Shown: positions 1 to 11,710 of the stretch, piece after piece
How the letters are laid out: each line of letters opens with the position of its first letter
Position numbering within the stretch: the first letter of the stretch is position 1
DNA from: Lojkania enalia
Taxonomy: Eukaryota; Ascomycota; Dothideomycetes; Pleosporales
Reading direction: 5' to 3'
Length of the DNA stretch: 64,000 bases
Assembly (NCBI GenBank): GCA_010094045.1
Contig: ML986657.1
Coordinates: forward strand, 39,994 to 103,993
The notes under the pieces: generated by a model
Databases searched by the model: none
The model's input: only the letters and a program-made list of their open reading frames with translations
What the model was told of the DNA's origin: nothing
Made by a program: the position numbers and the translations under genes

Positions 1-2760
1 GATAAGAGTAATAATAGGAGAATAGACTTTCTTTAGATTAGATTCGGACTTTATTATATATAGGTATATAGAAGCTCTAAACTTATTTAGACTATAAGCT
101 ATAAGAGACTAATATAGTTTTAGTAGTTTTAGTAAACTTTTAATATAATAGATAGTTAGACTGTAAGACTATTAATACTAGTTCTTTTCTTATAGAGCGT
201 CGTGTTACTAGATATCTAGCTCTACCTTCTTATTATATACTAGCTAAGTTAATTATATAAGAAGAGGAGGTGAAAAATTATAAGTAGTAGGATACTTAGA
301 GGGCTATATAATCCGATTCTTATCTATATCTAGCTAGAGTTAAAAATAATATAACTATTTAATACTAATAATATAATTTTAAGTACCTAAATTTATAATA
401 ATAAATAGATAGTTTTAGATAGTTCTCTTATTAATTTGCAGGTATAAGTAAATATACTAATTAACTAGGGTTTAAATTCGGTCCTAAAACCCTTTAATAG
501 TAATTTTAAAGGGTAAGCGCTATATTAATATATATAGGGCTTAGGAGAGTAATCTAGCTACTATAGAATTAAGAAATAGGAAGCTTTAAGCGCCTATATT
601 AATAAGGGCGTTTAGTTATATACCAACGCCTTTTAAATATAGAATAGTAGGAATTTAGAAGTACTTTCCTCTAAATAAATATAATAAATTAATATTTAAT
701 AAGTTATATTTACTTAAGTCTAAAATAGAGAGTTTTCTTAAACGTTTCTATTTCCTACCTAAGAACTATCTAGATAGTACTTATTTACGTCTAAGAACTC
801 TTCTTCTTTAATCTTCTCTTATTTAACCTTTATCTCTTATACTTTAAAGACTATATATTTATTCGCGAAATATTCTAGTTTACTATAATTATAATAATTA
901 CCTAGAGTCGTATACTTTTTAGATGTAAGAGTCTTACTAGATTATTAGAGAGCGATTATAGTAGAATAAGGTATTAATACTAGGATAGATTAGAGTAGTA
1001 TTAGATCGTAGATTACTTTAGATAAACTCTTAGAAATCTTCTAGTACTAATCTAAATTTATTTTAGCTGCAACTTATAGGCTAATAGTTCATTCTAGAAG
1101 GCTAGAAATACTTCTCCTTTCTATATTATAGGCTGTTAAGTAGGCGACTATAGTATTAAAGAAGCTTTTCTATATAAGCTTAAAGCTAAGGTTTAGTATC
1201 CTTAAGTTAGGGAGAATTTTATCCTATAAGTAGAAGAACTACTTAGATTGGGATATAGATCTCCTAATAGCTATACTAATAAAGCGAGCTTTAAAAGTTA
1301 GGAACACTTCTCCCTTATTTATTTTTAGGACTTAAAACGTCTATCACGCTTCTATCTCTTTATTACCTATAATAAAATATAATTATAGAAGTAAAATTAT
1401 TTCTTTAGTATTTTTAAACCGATACTAGTCTAATTTAGCTAGGTATTTTAGCTCTAGATACCCTTTCGCAGTACTAGAGGTATATCCTTATACTAATACT
1501 ATACGTATATACTCTATCTAATAGTAATCTATATTAATCTTAAGTTAGTCTAAGATTAAGACTTACTATTATTTAAATATCAGTTTACTACTATCTATAA
1601 GACTTTTAATCTTAGATATACGTTTAATAAGATAAGTTTAAGGGGGCTTAGGGGTAGCTAAAAGGTTTCTTATTAGGGGAGTCGTAAAAGTTTCTTAATA
1701 TATTATCAGTTCTAATTCGGTGGTTTATAGAGGTTAATTAGGATTAATAGTTCTCTATTATATTAAACGTATAATCTCCTCTTATAAAATTATAATTTAT
1801 TCCTTAAAGATTAGTTTACTCTAATTTCCCTCTAAATTAAATAGGTTCTTTATTATAGGCCCTATAGAGAGGGGTCTACCTATTATAGGGCCCCTTATAG
1901 GAGGTAACGGTTGTTCTACACGCGTAGATAGAAGCTTACTCTTACTACAACTTACGCGTGTATCGATTCTAGCATAGGAATTAGAAGGTAAATTATAGTT
2001 AAATATTAGTAGTTACCTCCAATTCTAATAGGTTATTAGTAGTCTCTAAGTTTCTATTTAGGCGTACTCTATACGGCTTTTCCGAAAGCAATTCTAATTG
2101 TAGGGGATAGGAAGTTCTAAACCTAAAGGCTTTAGTTAATAGAAGGTCTCTAAAATTCTATCTAGATAACTAAATAATTTAATATAATAGTATATAAGTA
2201 TTATAACCTAAACTAAATTAAGTGTATTTCGGACTTAGATATAGTTAAATAAACAATCGATGCGATATTATTAAAAAGGCTGTTACCGGTAGTATTAAGT
2301 TCTTCTATATAATATAACAGCGTAAACAAGATAATAGGTCTAAATATAGTATAAATCTACTTAGAGGTATATAAGAGTACATAGGGGTTCAGGGACCTAG
2401 AAATTCTATTAACACCTATAGGCCTTATACGAAAGGATATAGAAGAACTATTAAACTACTTATAAGGGAGTATGCAACTATATACGGAAGGGAAAAGGGG
2501 CGGAGCCGGGGGTAGAATAAGATAAGTAAAAAGCTTTAGGATAAGATTATATATAAAGCTTTTCGTGGAACGATTTCTTTACATTATTACAAACTATTTC
2601 TATTATTCTTTTTTTCTATAGATTATATTAAGCGTAAAAAGGTATATTCTTTTAGAGCTTAAGTATAACTGTTAGTCTTACAAGTACTTATTATTACCAA
2701 GTTCTAGATACTATATATATAATTAGAATCCCGAACTACTTCTTATAACGCTAGGTACTT
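1..2760. repeat. Saturated RIP-mutated repeat relic (AT-rich)
   Basis: This block is AT-rich and almost lacks CpA and TpG dinucleotides: by eye I count about five in the first 600 bases, while TpA is abundant and CpG persists. That is the product of repeat-induced point mutation (C to T in CpA on both strands) acting on a multicopy sequence. No open frame survives and I could not recognise the original element. Near 1916-1965 there is an inverted pair around ACACGCGTA / TACGCGTGT. The signature fades past about 2,900, inside the neighbouring transposon. It is probably a retroelement or other transposon relic; the family is unknown. Confidence 0.85.
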
Positions 2761-2778
2761 ACCTTAAAAATATTCTTA

Positions 2779-2821
2779 ACGTAGTTTATAAGCGAGCTGT
2801 TAGTATAAGCGAGCTATTACC
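2779..2821 (+). repeat. Left terminal inverted repeat (RIP-mutated)
   Basis: Pairs with 3911-3953. It differs at five positions, each a C to T in CpA or a G to A in TpG relative to the right copy. Confidence 0.88.
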
Positions 2822-3239
2822 CTACTAAGATTCGAACGACTTAATCGCGATAATTATCAACTATATATATATATACTATAGGAAGCGATAGTCTATTAGA
2901 TTATTTAACACCTACGCTATCAATTTAGCGCGTTCAAGCATTATAGCTAGGCTGTTTACAGCGCCTGCAGCTCCGTTAAGGCTGGCTACTCTCTTACAGC
3001 TGAGTACTCCGATTACGAATTTCCTTATTAATCTACCCCTCAACGTTATTTTGATTAATTATATCCTCACCTGCAGCCTTTATTAGAATCCCCTGCTTCT
3101 ATAATCGCTTTCTTTTCCGTTATTTTCGCTTTATTACTGCCTTATTCGCTCGCTTAAGGCTTTTAATTTAATTAGCTATCAGCACGATCGAATGCGTTAT
3201 TATTACAGCACCCTTTTAAAGCTGATTAAAGGCTGCGAT

Positions 3240-3899
3240 AATTAACGTAGATAATAAGTCTTAATATCGCTGAATCCTACTACGAATTATTATTAATTAA
3301 GCCTCTAGTTCGCGCGCGTTGCTAGGTGTTTTAGCCTCCCAGGGGGTAGTCTCTAGTACAGGTAGTATCGGCGTACATAGCTTAATATCAAGCTTTAATA
3401 GTACCGCCTCTAGATTATATAGTACTATTCTAGCGCCTCGAAAGCTTGCGCGGATATTAGCTTCTGTAATTAATTGATCATAGGCTGCTTTAAAGGCTGG
3501 AAGGAAGGTAGTCTTGTTAATATGGTTAATATAATCGCGTACTAAGGCTGAGATCTCAGCGCCGCGCTCAGCTAATAGTCTATTCGCCATAGCTCGTACG
3601 CCGTCGATCGTAGGCGGAAATCCTCGTGAATCCTGATCAAGGATATAGCTAATAAGTACCTCCTCTTCAGTCTTTGTAAGCTTCTTTGAATTCGGCTCAT
3701 AATCGCGTCGCGCAGCTATTCCAGCGCGTCGAAGGCAGGGAGTACTTCGAGGGCAGCGAAAAGTTGTTGCAGCGCCATTCTTGGTTGAAACTTGACCTCG
3801 ATCGATAGCTGAGATTGCAAGGATGATTTGTGATTCTTTATAGGTTGATTGCGCGTTGCTGCGTTGAGCCATTATGCGTTGATCTAGGTAGGCCGTCAA
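3240..3899 (-). pseudogene. Pogo-like transposase remnant, DDE core deleted
   Basis: The open part (3297-3899, 200 residues) begins MTAYLDQRIM. It contains a CENP-B/Tc5-type helix-turn-helix segment (about residues 70-115, with KLTKTEEEVLISYILDQD and FPPTIDGVRAMANRLL). This joins abruptly near residue 125 to the post-catalytic tail found in fungal pogo transposases (FLPAFKAAYDQ, ANIRASFRGA, ETTPWEAKTPSNARELEA). A full-length protein of this family is about 500-600 residues, so the whole DDE catalytic core has been deleted in frame. The terminating TAA at 3297-3299 is probably a RIP-converted CAA, because the same frame continues with family-like residues to about 3240, where another TAA occurs. 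The product could bind DNA but could not catalyse transposition. Confidence 0.8.
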
Positions 3900-3910
3900 A
3901 AGTTTGGTGA

Positions 3911-3953
3911 GGTGACAGCTCGCTTGTACTGACAGCTCGCTTGTAAACTACGT
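3911..3953 (-). repeat. Right terminal inverted repeat (unmutated)
   Basis: Reverse complement of the left repeat, keeping the original CpA/TpG sites. It contains two direct copies of AAGCGAGCTGT. Confidence 0.88.
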
Positions 3954-6425
3954 TATAGCAAGTAGGTTTTTAATAAATAATGGAAGAATTTGGATTCCTA
4001 GTGTTGTTTATAAGGTAGCTCGAGTTACTACCCTAAAAATAACTTATTCTTAACTTATTCCCCGTCTATTACATTGCCGTGGCACTTGATAGCTACATTT
4101 GAATCGTACGTCTTCATAGATATACCGTAGATGTTCCATGCTCGGGATTCTTATATACTTACCATCTACTAATTGCCATCGAGCCGTTTCGCAGATTGTA
4201 GGGTTATGTGATCAGAAAATATTATCATTCTAAGGATTGCGTATAAACTTTAAGCACACACAAAACTGAGAGAGGGTATATATATATAGGCGATAGCTAA
4301 TAAATTCATATGTTTATGCGCCCCTGTTGCGATATAGCCTCTTAGGCATCTAGCGGCGTAATTGGTTTGCTCGCCCCTAGTTGCGTCTGAAATTTCAATT
4401 TCATTGCCGCAGGCTAGCATAGTAAGTGATTAGGTCCGGTTGATTAGGTCCATAAACAAAGGTATTTATTGCATAAAATTTCAATCTTGTCTCCGTCCCT
4501 GCCAAATTGTAGCCGCGATACAGGCACCTCTGAATGCATTTTTCGGTTGTGTTCCATTATCTTCAGCTAGCGTAAACGCTGGAGTACGCGCTATAAAGTC
4601 ATTACTACTTCCAAACAACACTTTGCTATTGATATATCAAGAGTACACCTATGGATGACAGCCAATACATCTCTATTCCGGTATAATAGGCACTTGGGGA
4701 GGGACGGGGGCTACGTAATGGCCACTTCTGCTTTGATAATTGGCAGCAGGATGGTCGTGGCAAGAAAGCCGTTAATTGCTCCCAATGTCATCGCGAAATC
4801 TTAATCCAGAAATCTAGGTTCATATCTGGACTAGAGAATGAGGAAACACAGAGTGTGTGGTCGAAGCTAGATTGAGCGTGATCCACGGAATAAAAATTGT
4901 CATTTAGGTATGCACAACAATGTGCCTGAAGACTAAGTAGTTTCAGCCTAGTGAATTCCACTACTATCACCACAACCAACGAGCGCGCTAGCGTTTAGCA
5001 CATATGACTTTGTTTAGATTCATTTCGTGGCCTCTTAGGCCACATCGGAACCCGCAAGTATTCGGAGACTCCCGCCTCGTGAATTGGTGAAAATGGATCA
5101 CCCACATGCCTAATTAGAATGAGATAACTCACGTACATTTTTGAAGATCACTAACATTATTCGGATTATTATGAAATATCATGGAGGCATGATTGCAGGT
5201 TCAACGGGGTAACATGTCATGTGGGAAATGTGGGCTGACATGATCGAAAACTAGTGTATTGGCTCTAGCTTGAAAAGGAAAGAGGAGGGAAAACGAGGAG
5301 ATTAGATACGGTCATTTTCCGAATTTATCCTTGTATTTCACATAATATGAGTCTTCCCAACCCAACATTGGAGGGGTTTGCCGCGCTGCTGGTGCTTGGC
5401 ATAAGTTTTGCTAGTCCGTTGCGCCTCGTGAACTTCCTTCAAAACATTCTCAAAATATTCAGTAGAAAAGGTGTCGGGATTTACATTGTCAGACTTATCT
5501 TCAATAGAGCCGAGAAGATGCACTGACCGACTCTGTTTGCGCACGCGCGTATGTGTGGGAGTACTGCAATTGCAGCGATACGTCCGCATCGGGAAATTGC
5601 ATTGTCAGCAAAATCAATGAGGCGCTCATGTCAGAGTTTCAAGTCTCATGTACGACGGCAAAGTCATATATTCCCCAGATATGTTGAAACCTTACTGCGG
5701 GCCAACAACGGAGCGCCTTTCGCGCCGTAGTTGTGTAGAACCGACTTGTCGCGAAGTTTGACTACGCCGCCCGCGCATCCGTATCATATTAGATATCGAG
5801 CGGATTCCGGGTCAACTTTTTCTGGAAGTTCGGGAAGCCCATGTGGTTCTATATGCAATATTTACGAGTGGGCATTATTGATGGAGTGATGTCACGTGAA
5901 GGCGGCGCTGTTCACCCCACTTAAGGACATAGCTTGATAACTAAAGTCACCTCCTCCACTGGAATGCAAATCAAATATTCTCGATCTAGGATTCCACTAC
6001 AATAAGATTTGTCACATATTGCTCTCCGAATCCATCAATCCAACAACCCTAGGCAGGGTGTTTGATGGCTGAGGTGGCGTAGCAGTCTATTTTAGACCCC
6101 AAACGTATCGACTGAAACATAAGACGGCTCCGATCATCCAATCAATTTTTCGCCCCGTAACGCTTCCGGATCCTCTTCGGAACACAACCGATCCTTCCTT
6201 GGCATTTAGGCCCCAATTAGATGTGCATTGCTATGCAGTAGAAGTATTCCGTCAGACCCCTGCGGCCCTGATAAGCCAGAAAGTTGCAGGGTACACGAGT
6301 CTATTCCATGTTCATGAGTGTTGCTGCCTACATATTCGAGTCTGATCAGGTCGCGCAGCCTTCTTTGAGCTGATATCCTCTTCAATCAAGCCGTGATCGC
6401 GACGACCGAGCACAAGCGTGGCGAA
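3954..6425. other. Gene-poor stretch between transposon and tetraspan gene
   Basis: I see no convincing gene. A short minus-strand frame at 5338-5589 (83 residues, ATG start) has protein-like composition but no recognisable family. A GTCACGTGA box lies at 5892-5900, about 530 bases upstream of the next gene. Confidence 0.5.
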
Positions 6426-7208
6426 ATGGAATATTACACTCTTCTAAAACTTTCGCTAATTCCAACATCCCTTCTCTTCCTCCTCTCTCTCGTGTCTATC
6501 ATTCTCACGACACACTACTGGATTATTGGCGACTGGTTCATGCCTCGCATCATTGACACCCTTATCCTAGAATTCGACATCTTGATTTACTATGTTGAGA
6601 ATGAAACCAATGCAACGATCATATCAGGGTGTCTCAGCGTAGGTGCTGCAATCATTGCATTCCTGGGCTGGATCAAACTGCGTCGATCCAATATGGACTC
6701 GGAGGCCCTTGAGGTCAGTATCTCGCGCTGAAAATAGCTATATCAAATGCTGATATGCAATATAGTCAACCCGCCGATTCTGGATCCTTTCTGTCGTTCT
6801 TTGCGCCCTTGCAAGCTTCGGTGCAGCTCTAGCATCACTCATCCTGCACTTCACTCAGCAATGGGACGACCCGCTCTTCCCTGGGTGCAAATCTGAGTTT
6901 GAGGACACCAAGAATTGGCTTATACATTGTACAAGGGAGGTCGGGGCGTGCAACGTAATGCCAAAGCTAGAAATCGAAGGCTACAACCATGCGCCCACTG
7001 CTTGCAATGAAGCTGTAAGCGCGCACCGCCTAAAAGATGAACATAGATACTGATTATTATGCAGAGAGCCGTGCGGTGGTTGACTATTCCGCTAATGATC
7101 TGCGACGTGGCTATCATTGCGCTGTTCGTCGCGCAGGCCTGGGTGCGGAGAGAGATGCGGTATCAAAGGGTGAAGAGAGCTGCGGAGAAACAAGTTGTTT
7201 ACGAGTGA
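6426..7208 (+). CDS. Four-helix (tetraspan) membrane protein, uncharacterised fungal family
   Basis: Three exons: 6426-6713, 6766-7014, 7065-7208. The introns are 52 and 50 bp with GT...AG ends, both in phase 0, giving 226 residues. Four hydrophobic segments are seen: about 8-32 (LKLSLIPTSLLFLLSLVSII), 74-93, 101-124 and 183-203. The 3-4 loop is Cys-rich (four Cys between GCKSEFED and ACNEA), which suggests an extracellular disulphide-bonded loop. The start is the first ATG in the open frame; the frame upstream offers only a GTG. Its last helix carries RWLTIPLMIC, close to RWVMIPFMIC in the gene at 27693-28575, so both appear to belong to one family. The topology resembles claudin/SUR7-like plasma-membrane proteins, but I cannot assign a function. 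Confidence 0.72.
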
Positions 7209-8039
7209 AGAAACATTCACACTGTTCATGCTGGTCACGATAAATTAGGCCTAGAAGTATTTGATTTATTAAAGATCCCCAACTCATATGATTAAACGCA
7301 AGAACAGCGTATGAATTACGGCCGAGACTGACTGGATTCTGGTCTTTCTAGGTATTGGAGGCACCGGATCTTGAGATTCTCACAATAAGCAGCAACGAGC
7401 GCATTTTCTGCATAGTATGGTAGCGATAGATGAATACTTGTGAAATAGACATAGATATTAATCCGAAGCCAACTGCGTCTACACTTCATTCACATCTGGG
7501 CGCCAATCCCCAAACTTTCTGTACAAACTACATATCCATACCTCGTATACCTCCGCACAGACATTTTGATATTACGTCATTGATGCTGCCAGCTTTGTGG
7601 GTTAGCCTTTTCAGAGCACGTTGCTCTTATACAACAAGTATTTCGTTTCAGCTTAAAATCTCAATAACTACGAATACTACATTTACTATCTAGGGTAACT
7701 CTTTGTACAATTGCCCTCTATAGAAGTAGTTTATTAATACCCTACACGATTAGCGCAGCGTCTATTCTTAGTTGATGCCTTTGCGTACACCAGCATCTCA
7801 ACCGTATAACGAGCCATAGACCGGGAAATGGATGCAACTTGCACGAGAACGCCCGAGGCGTGGACACAATATTGGATCGTCAGCAGAGCTATAATAAATC
7901 TAGCCAATCACGGGATGCGAATCTAATTCAGCAGGCATTGGTGCTAGTTTGATGCGGAAGTGCGCTATTGCAAATTTATCATATTTAAGGGTAACTCTAT
8001 CATTGCCACGGCCGAGAGAGAAAATTCAAGTCTGCTAGG
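7209..8039. other. Intergenic, AT-rich
   Basis: Short frames only (for example 7430-7693) without protein-like composition. No feature recognised. Confidence 0.5.
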
Positions 8040-10770
8040 ATGGACTATTCCAGCACAAATCTCGACGAAATGCCCGCCGAAATCCTCGTCAACATCTTCT
8101 GGAATCTAACATCCCGGCAAGATCTACACGCCCTCACCCTAACATGTCGAAGCTGCAATAACACTGCAACGGATTTGCTCTACCAGTCTTACGAGTACAT
8201 CTATTCCAATTGCAACCCCGCTCAAACGCTTTGGCCAATTCTGTCCACCCTACGGAAGAAACGATATCGATCTAGGCTGGTGAAGTCCATTAAGATTGAC
8301 GAACGAGCGTATAGCCGTTGGAAACAAAACGGCGAAATTGTGCGCTTATGTCAGTCGGATGTGAACTCTACTGGCAAATTGGGGGATTTACATATTCTCA
8401 TGTGGAAAATTCCAGGAGATCAGGGTGACGGAGACATTTGGAATTTGGGAAGAAGATTTAGATTGGATGGGCTGCCTAGTCCGTCCATTTCTCCTACTTC
8501 GAATCTGATGTGTGGAAATTAGTACTCTGATAACGATCAAGAGATACGTTTAAGCATTTCCGAGAACGAGCATGTGGCAAATGATGAGAAGAAGCGTTCT
8601 AAAAGGAGGAAAAGAAGACATCTGGTCTATGAGATCAAGAATTTGCTCGATAATACTTACTATGGGGAAGTAGGAAATGACGGGATTACTGGCGCCGAGA
8701 ATGTGGAGACACGAAAGCAGAGGGTCCAGGAACTAAGGGGTGGCGATTCCTTCCTTTAGGTGAGAAGGGCCATATTCCAACTGCCGAAGATATAAGGAAT
8801 GCTAAGAATTATTCAGACACTGCCAACTCATGCCGCGACGGGAGTTCATTCAATGGCCATTCAAGTAGTGAAGGTGGCTCGGCCGGCGATTGTGCAGATT
8901 ATGGGGATGATTCCGCATGGGAGGCTGAACGAAGAAATTATGGCGGACGAAGTCACTACAACAATCAGATGCATTCTCCATTTGATTCTATCTCAGAATA
9001 TGACAGTGATTGGCTAAGAGATAGAGAAACGGGAAAAGCCCTACTAAAAAGGATAATTCCCGCCCACACCGGAACATATCACGACTACCTCCCAAGAGAG
9101 AGAGGAAGACCAATTCCGGGACTAGGTTAAGGGCTACCGCCCGCTGTGCACGATGATGACGATACCCGTTCCCACCATGGGAACTCCATAGGTTATTAAC
9201 AATGCCTCTCGGAGATATCACATTTGGGGTTCAATCATACTTCGAAGGCCTCCGGCTGCGAGCTCAAACAGCATTACTCTTGGTGCTCTGCCCGAACGTC
9301 GAAGATTTAAAAATTGTCAGCCGGAATTATCACCTATATAAGCCTTCATGCTTTAGCAGCAAGAAGGTCGGCCTTTTTGTTCATGACAAAAATCACATTA
9401 TCAACAACAAAGGACGCTCCGGTGACGTACGCATTACAGCCCCTAATAAAAGCCGGACTTAGGGACGTATCGATGGATTTCCATGGCTTCCTAAAACCCA
9501 CCACGCTAGCTATTGATCTATCGTTCTATGAATACTTGCCCTCCTACACCACCCCTTTACACGATACTGAGATACTCGCGATCTTGTGTATACCGACTCT
9601 ATGAATCAAGATGCCGCAATCGAGTATCCCGAAGGACGCGGAGCGCCACATGATTTAATCGGCGCCTACCAAAGTAGTGTATTGCCAAAACTAAAATCTT
9701 ATCGCCAATGGCAGGCTCAATTGCTTCCAGAGGATCGACTTCTGGAAGTTTATCTAGACATGGCCGATAGAGTTTTTGTAGAGACGTGGTACCTCGTCAA
9801 TGACTAGTTCTACAACCAAGAAATCGGGTTCTAGCGCGATCATGAATATCTAAGGGCCTTAACTATCTCTGCCCCAAACGTCGCCAGATTCCTAGATCCA
9901 GATTGGACGCAAAATAATCCGTGGACGCTCAAAAATGCCCACCGAGCTGCTCATCGCTTAACCCGTGTATTCCCGTCTAGTCTTGAGCATTTAACTCTCG
10001 TAGTCGATCCAGAAACACTACATTTCGGATATAGACCCGAAGTAGAGCTCACGCATGTTGATTCCGCTGCTGATGCCCTCTTTGATGCTGATGCGTACCG
10101 CGATCCGTCGAGGGGAACTGCATGGTGTAGAGAGACATGGGCAACGATCTGGGAAATTGCTGTATTAGATTCGCATTTTTGGAATTTGGAGACAGTCGAG
10201 TTAGAGTTTCATCTCGTGGAGACGTATCCGCGTTATCTCAACTTTCCATTAGCACAGGTACTGAGGTCAGGGACGAAGATTGCGATATGGCAGGCGGATA
10301 GTTCAGAGGAGGTATAATCCTATTTTATGTGGTTCTTATCGGCTTATACAGCAAAAATTAAGAGAAAGTTTATATTACCAGTATGTGAATTCTTTCCAAT
10401 TACTCTCATTTGTGCATCAACCCCATCCCCTAGAGAGTGTAATCTTGAACTGCATGCTGCTCCGCCTTAGGTTAAGATCCTTGGGGGGATTAGAGGCGCT
10501 CAAATGTGGGTTTCAAGCTCTATAACAGTTATTGTTAGGCTCGCGGGAGAAATCGTCACGTCTATTTTCCGAGCAAATTTTGCATATACTCTGCAGACTT
10601 TAAAATTGATCGCCATTGTCATTTACGCTATTCTAACCGTAGAAGTTCTAGAGTCTTCCATACTGGGATTCGTGGTTATTACTCCTGATATGGATTTTAA
10701 TTACAACGATCAAAAGTGTGATGTTCACGTATTTCGGTCACGATGGGGGAGATTACATTTATCATACTGA
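8040..10770 (+). pseudogene. F-box protein gene, broken by stops and frameshifts
   Basis: The N-terminus is a clear F-box (MPAEILVNIFWNL, then LHALTLTCRSCNNTATDLLY, residues about 10-55), the Skp1-binding part of SCF ubiquitin ligase adaptors. A TAG at 8520-8522 stops the frame after 160 residues. The same frame continues with coding-like sequence (DNDQEIRLSISENEHV) to 8759. A shift of frame near 8757 then leads to a long acidic stretch up to about 9120. More coding-like pieces follow at 9314-9604, 9586-9807 and 9811-10316, the last with leucine-rich text such as SSLEHLTLVVDPETLHFG, as expected for the substrate-binding half. Several stops and at least two frame changes make it non-functional over most of its length. 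The first 160 residues might still be expressed. Confidence 0.72.
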
Positions 10771-11493
10771 GCCCCACGTTCGGTAACCACCATCTTCATT
10801 CGTCTTGACATTCGCTCTCATAGACTATGATTATCTTGGAAACTAAATTGTAGTTCTTTTTGGGTCTTCTACAATCCGTCGGCCTCAGCTAGGAATGTTG
10901 CTCTGCCCGTAAAGAATGAAAGACGAATGCACCCCTCTACGCCACTACGAGGTAGTTAGTAACGGCCACTTCGGCCTACACAACGCCTTAGACTCTTCTC
11001 TTGTGTCTAGAGGGATATTCTTCGTGAAACGTGAGCTAGCCTAAATATAACAATGGGTGTCTCCCAATCTGGACGTTGCCGTCGCGTGGGTGTACCGCCT
11101 CATGGCCCGAAATATTTCACTCATATCTTTGTACCCGATCACCCAACTGGTCGGCTCAGAAGCTGTTCAATAATTATGTGCCAAAAATTAGAAATAACAT
11201 TACACTATGTGAGGATTGGGCTCGAGTAATGGGGCCAGGGCCTTTTTCACGATTTTCCTTGGGACCCATCAAGAATCTGGGGATGCTATCTTTGCATGAC
11301 GATGTGGCGCAAGCTGGATAACTCGTAATGTATGGATTTTTTTGAATATTAAGGCCCGTCTGGAAGGCGGTGTGGAGAAAAGACTTAAAGATACTGAGCT
11401 GGGATAGTTCTGGCTGAGAACTCTCGAGTAGGGTATTACGGTGGAGTCCGAGATACGCCACGAGTCGAGGGTGATTCTTGCGAAGGTAGGATA
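10771..11493. other. Decayed intergenic or coding remnant
   Basis: Plus-strand text at 11076-11321 and 11340-11490 has weak coding character (for example EGGVEKRLKDTELG interrupted by stops) but no recognisable family. It may be the decayed 5' part of the HET relic that follows. Confidence 0.35.
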
Positions 11494-11678
11494 TGGAATG
11501 GGGATCTTGGCAAGTCCGCCGAGTTGTATCGGATACCGTCGTACGATATAAAATCACCCCGGATATCATCTGATATACCCCTTTTACGATGTACATAAAT
11601 ACGGCCTGCTAGCCATCCTCAATCATGCAGCTCAGTTCCTCATACCCCTCCCTAAGACGAGATTCGCCTCTCACTATA
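11494..11678 (+). mobile_element. Solo LTR, family A copy 1 (degraded)
   Basis: 185 bp, TG start and TA end (mutated CA), flanked by GGATA (11489-11493) and GAATA (11679-11683), a 5-bp duplication with one mismatch. It shares the conserved 3' block (TTCGCCTCTCAC) with copies at 13312, 44061 and 49197. Only one complete GATATC palindrome remains. Confidence 0.78.
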
Positions 11679-11710
11679 GAATATTTCCATATGTGGACTT
11701 CGTTGCATGA

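Larger units (their letters stand above)
2779..3953 (-). mobile_element. Pogo/Fot1-like (Tc1/mariner) DNA transposon, internally deleted
   Basis: The element is bounded by 43-bp terminal inverted repeats (2779-2821 and 3911-3953) starting ACGTAGTTTA and containing the 11-mer AAGCGAGCTGT twice. A TA dinucleotide flanks each end (2777-2778 and 3954-3955), the target duplication expected for Tc1/mariner elements. At 1,175 bp it is shorter than an autonomous Fot1-type element. The transposase inside lacks its catalytic domain, so the copy is non-autonomous. The left end is RIP-mutated and the right end is nearly intact. Confidence 0.88.

Noticed and set aside
5338..5589. 83-residue minus-strand frame with ATG
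   Set aside because: Composition is acceptable but there is no family, no splice context and no conservation that can be judged here.
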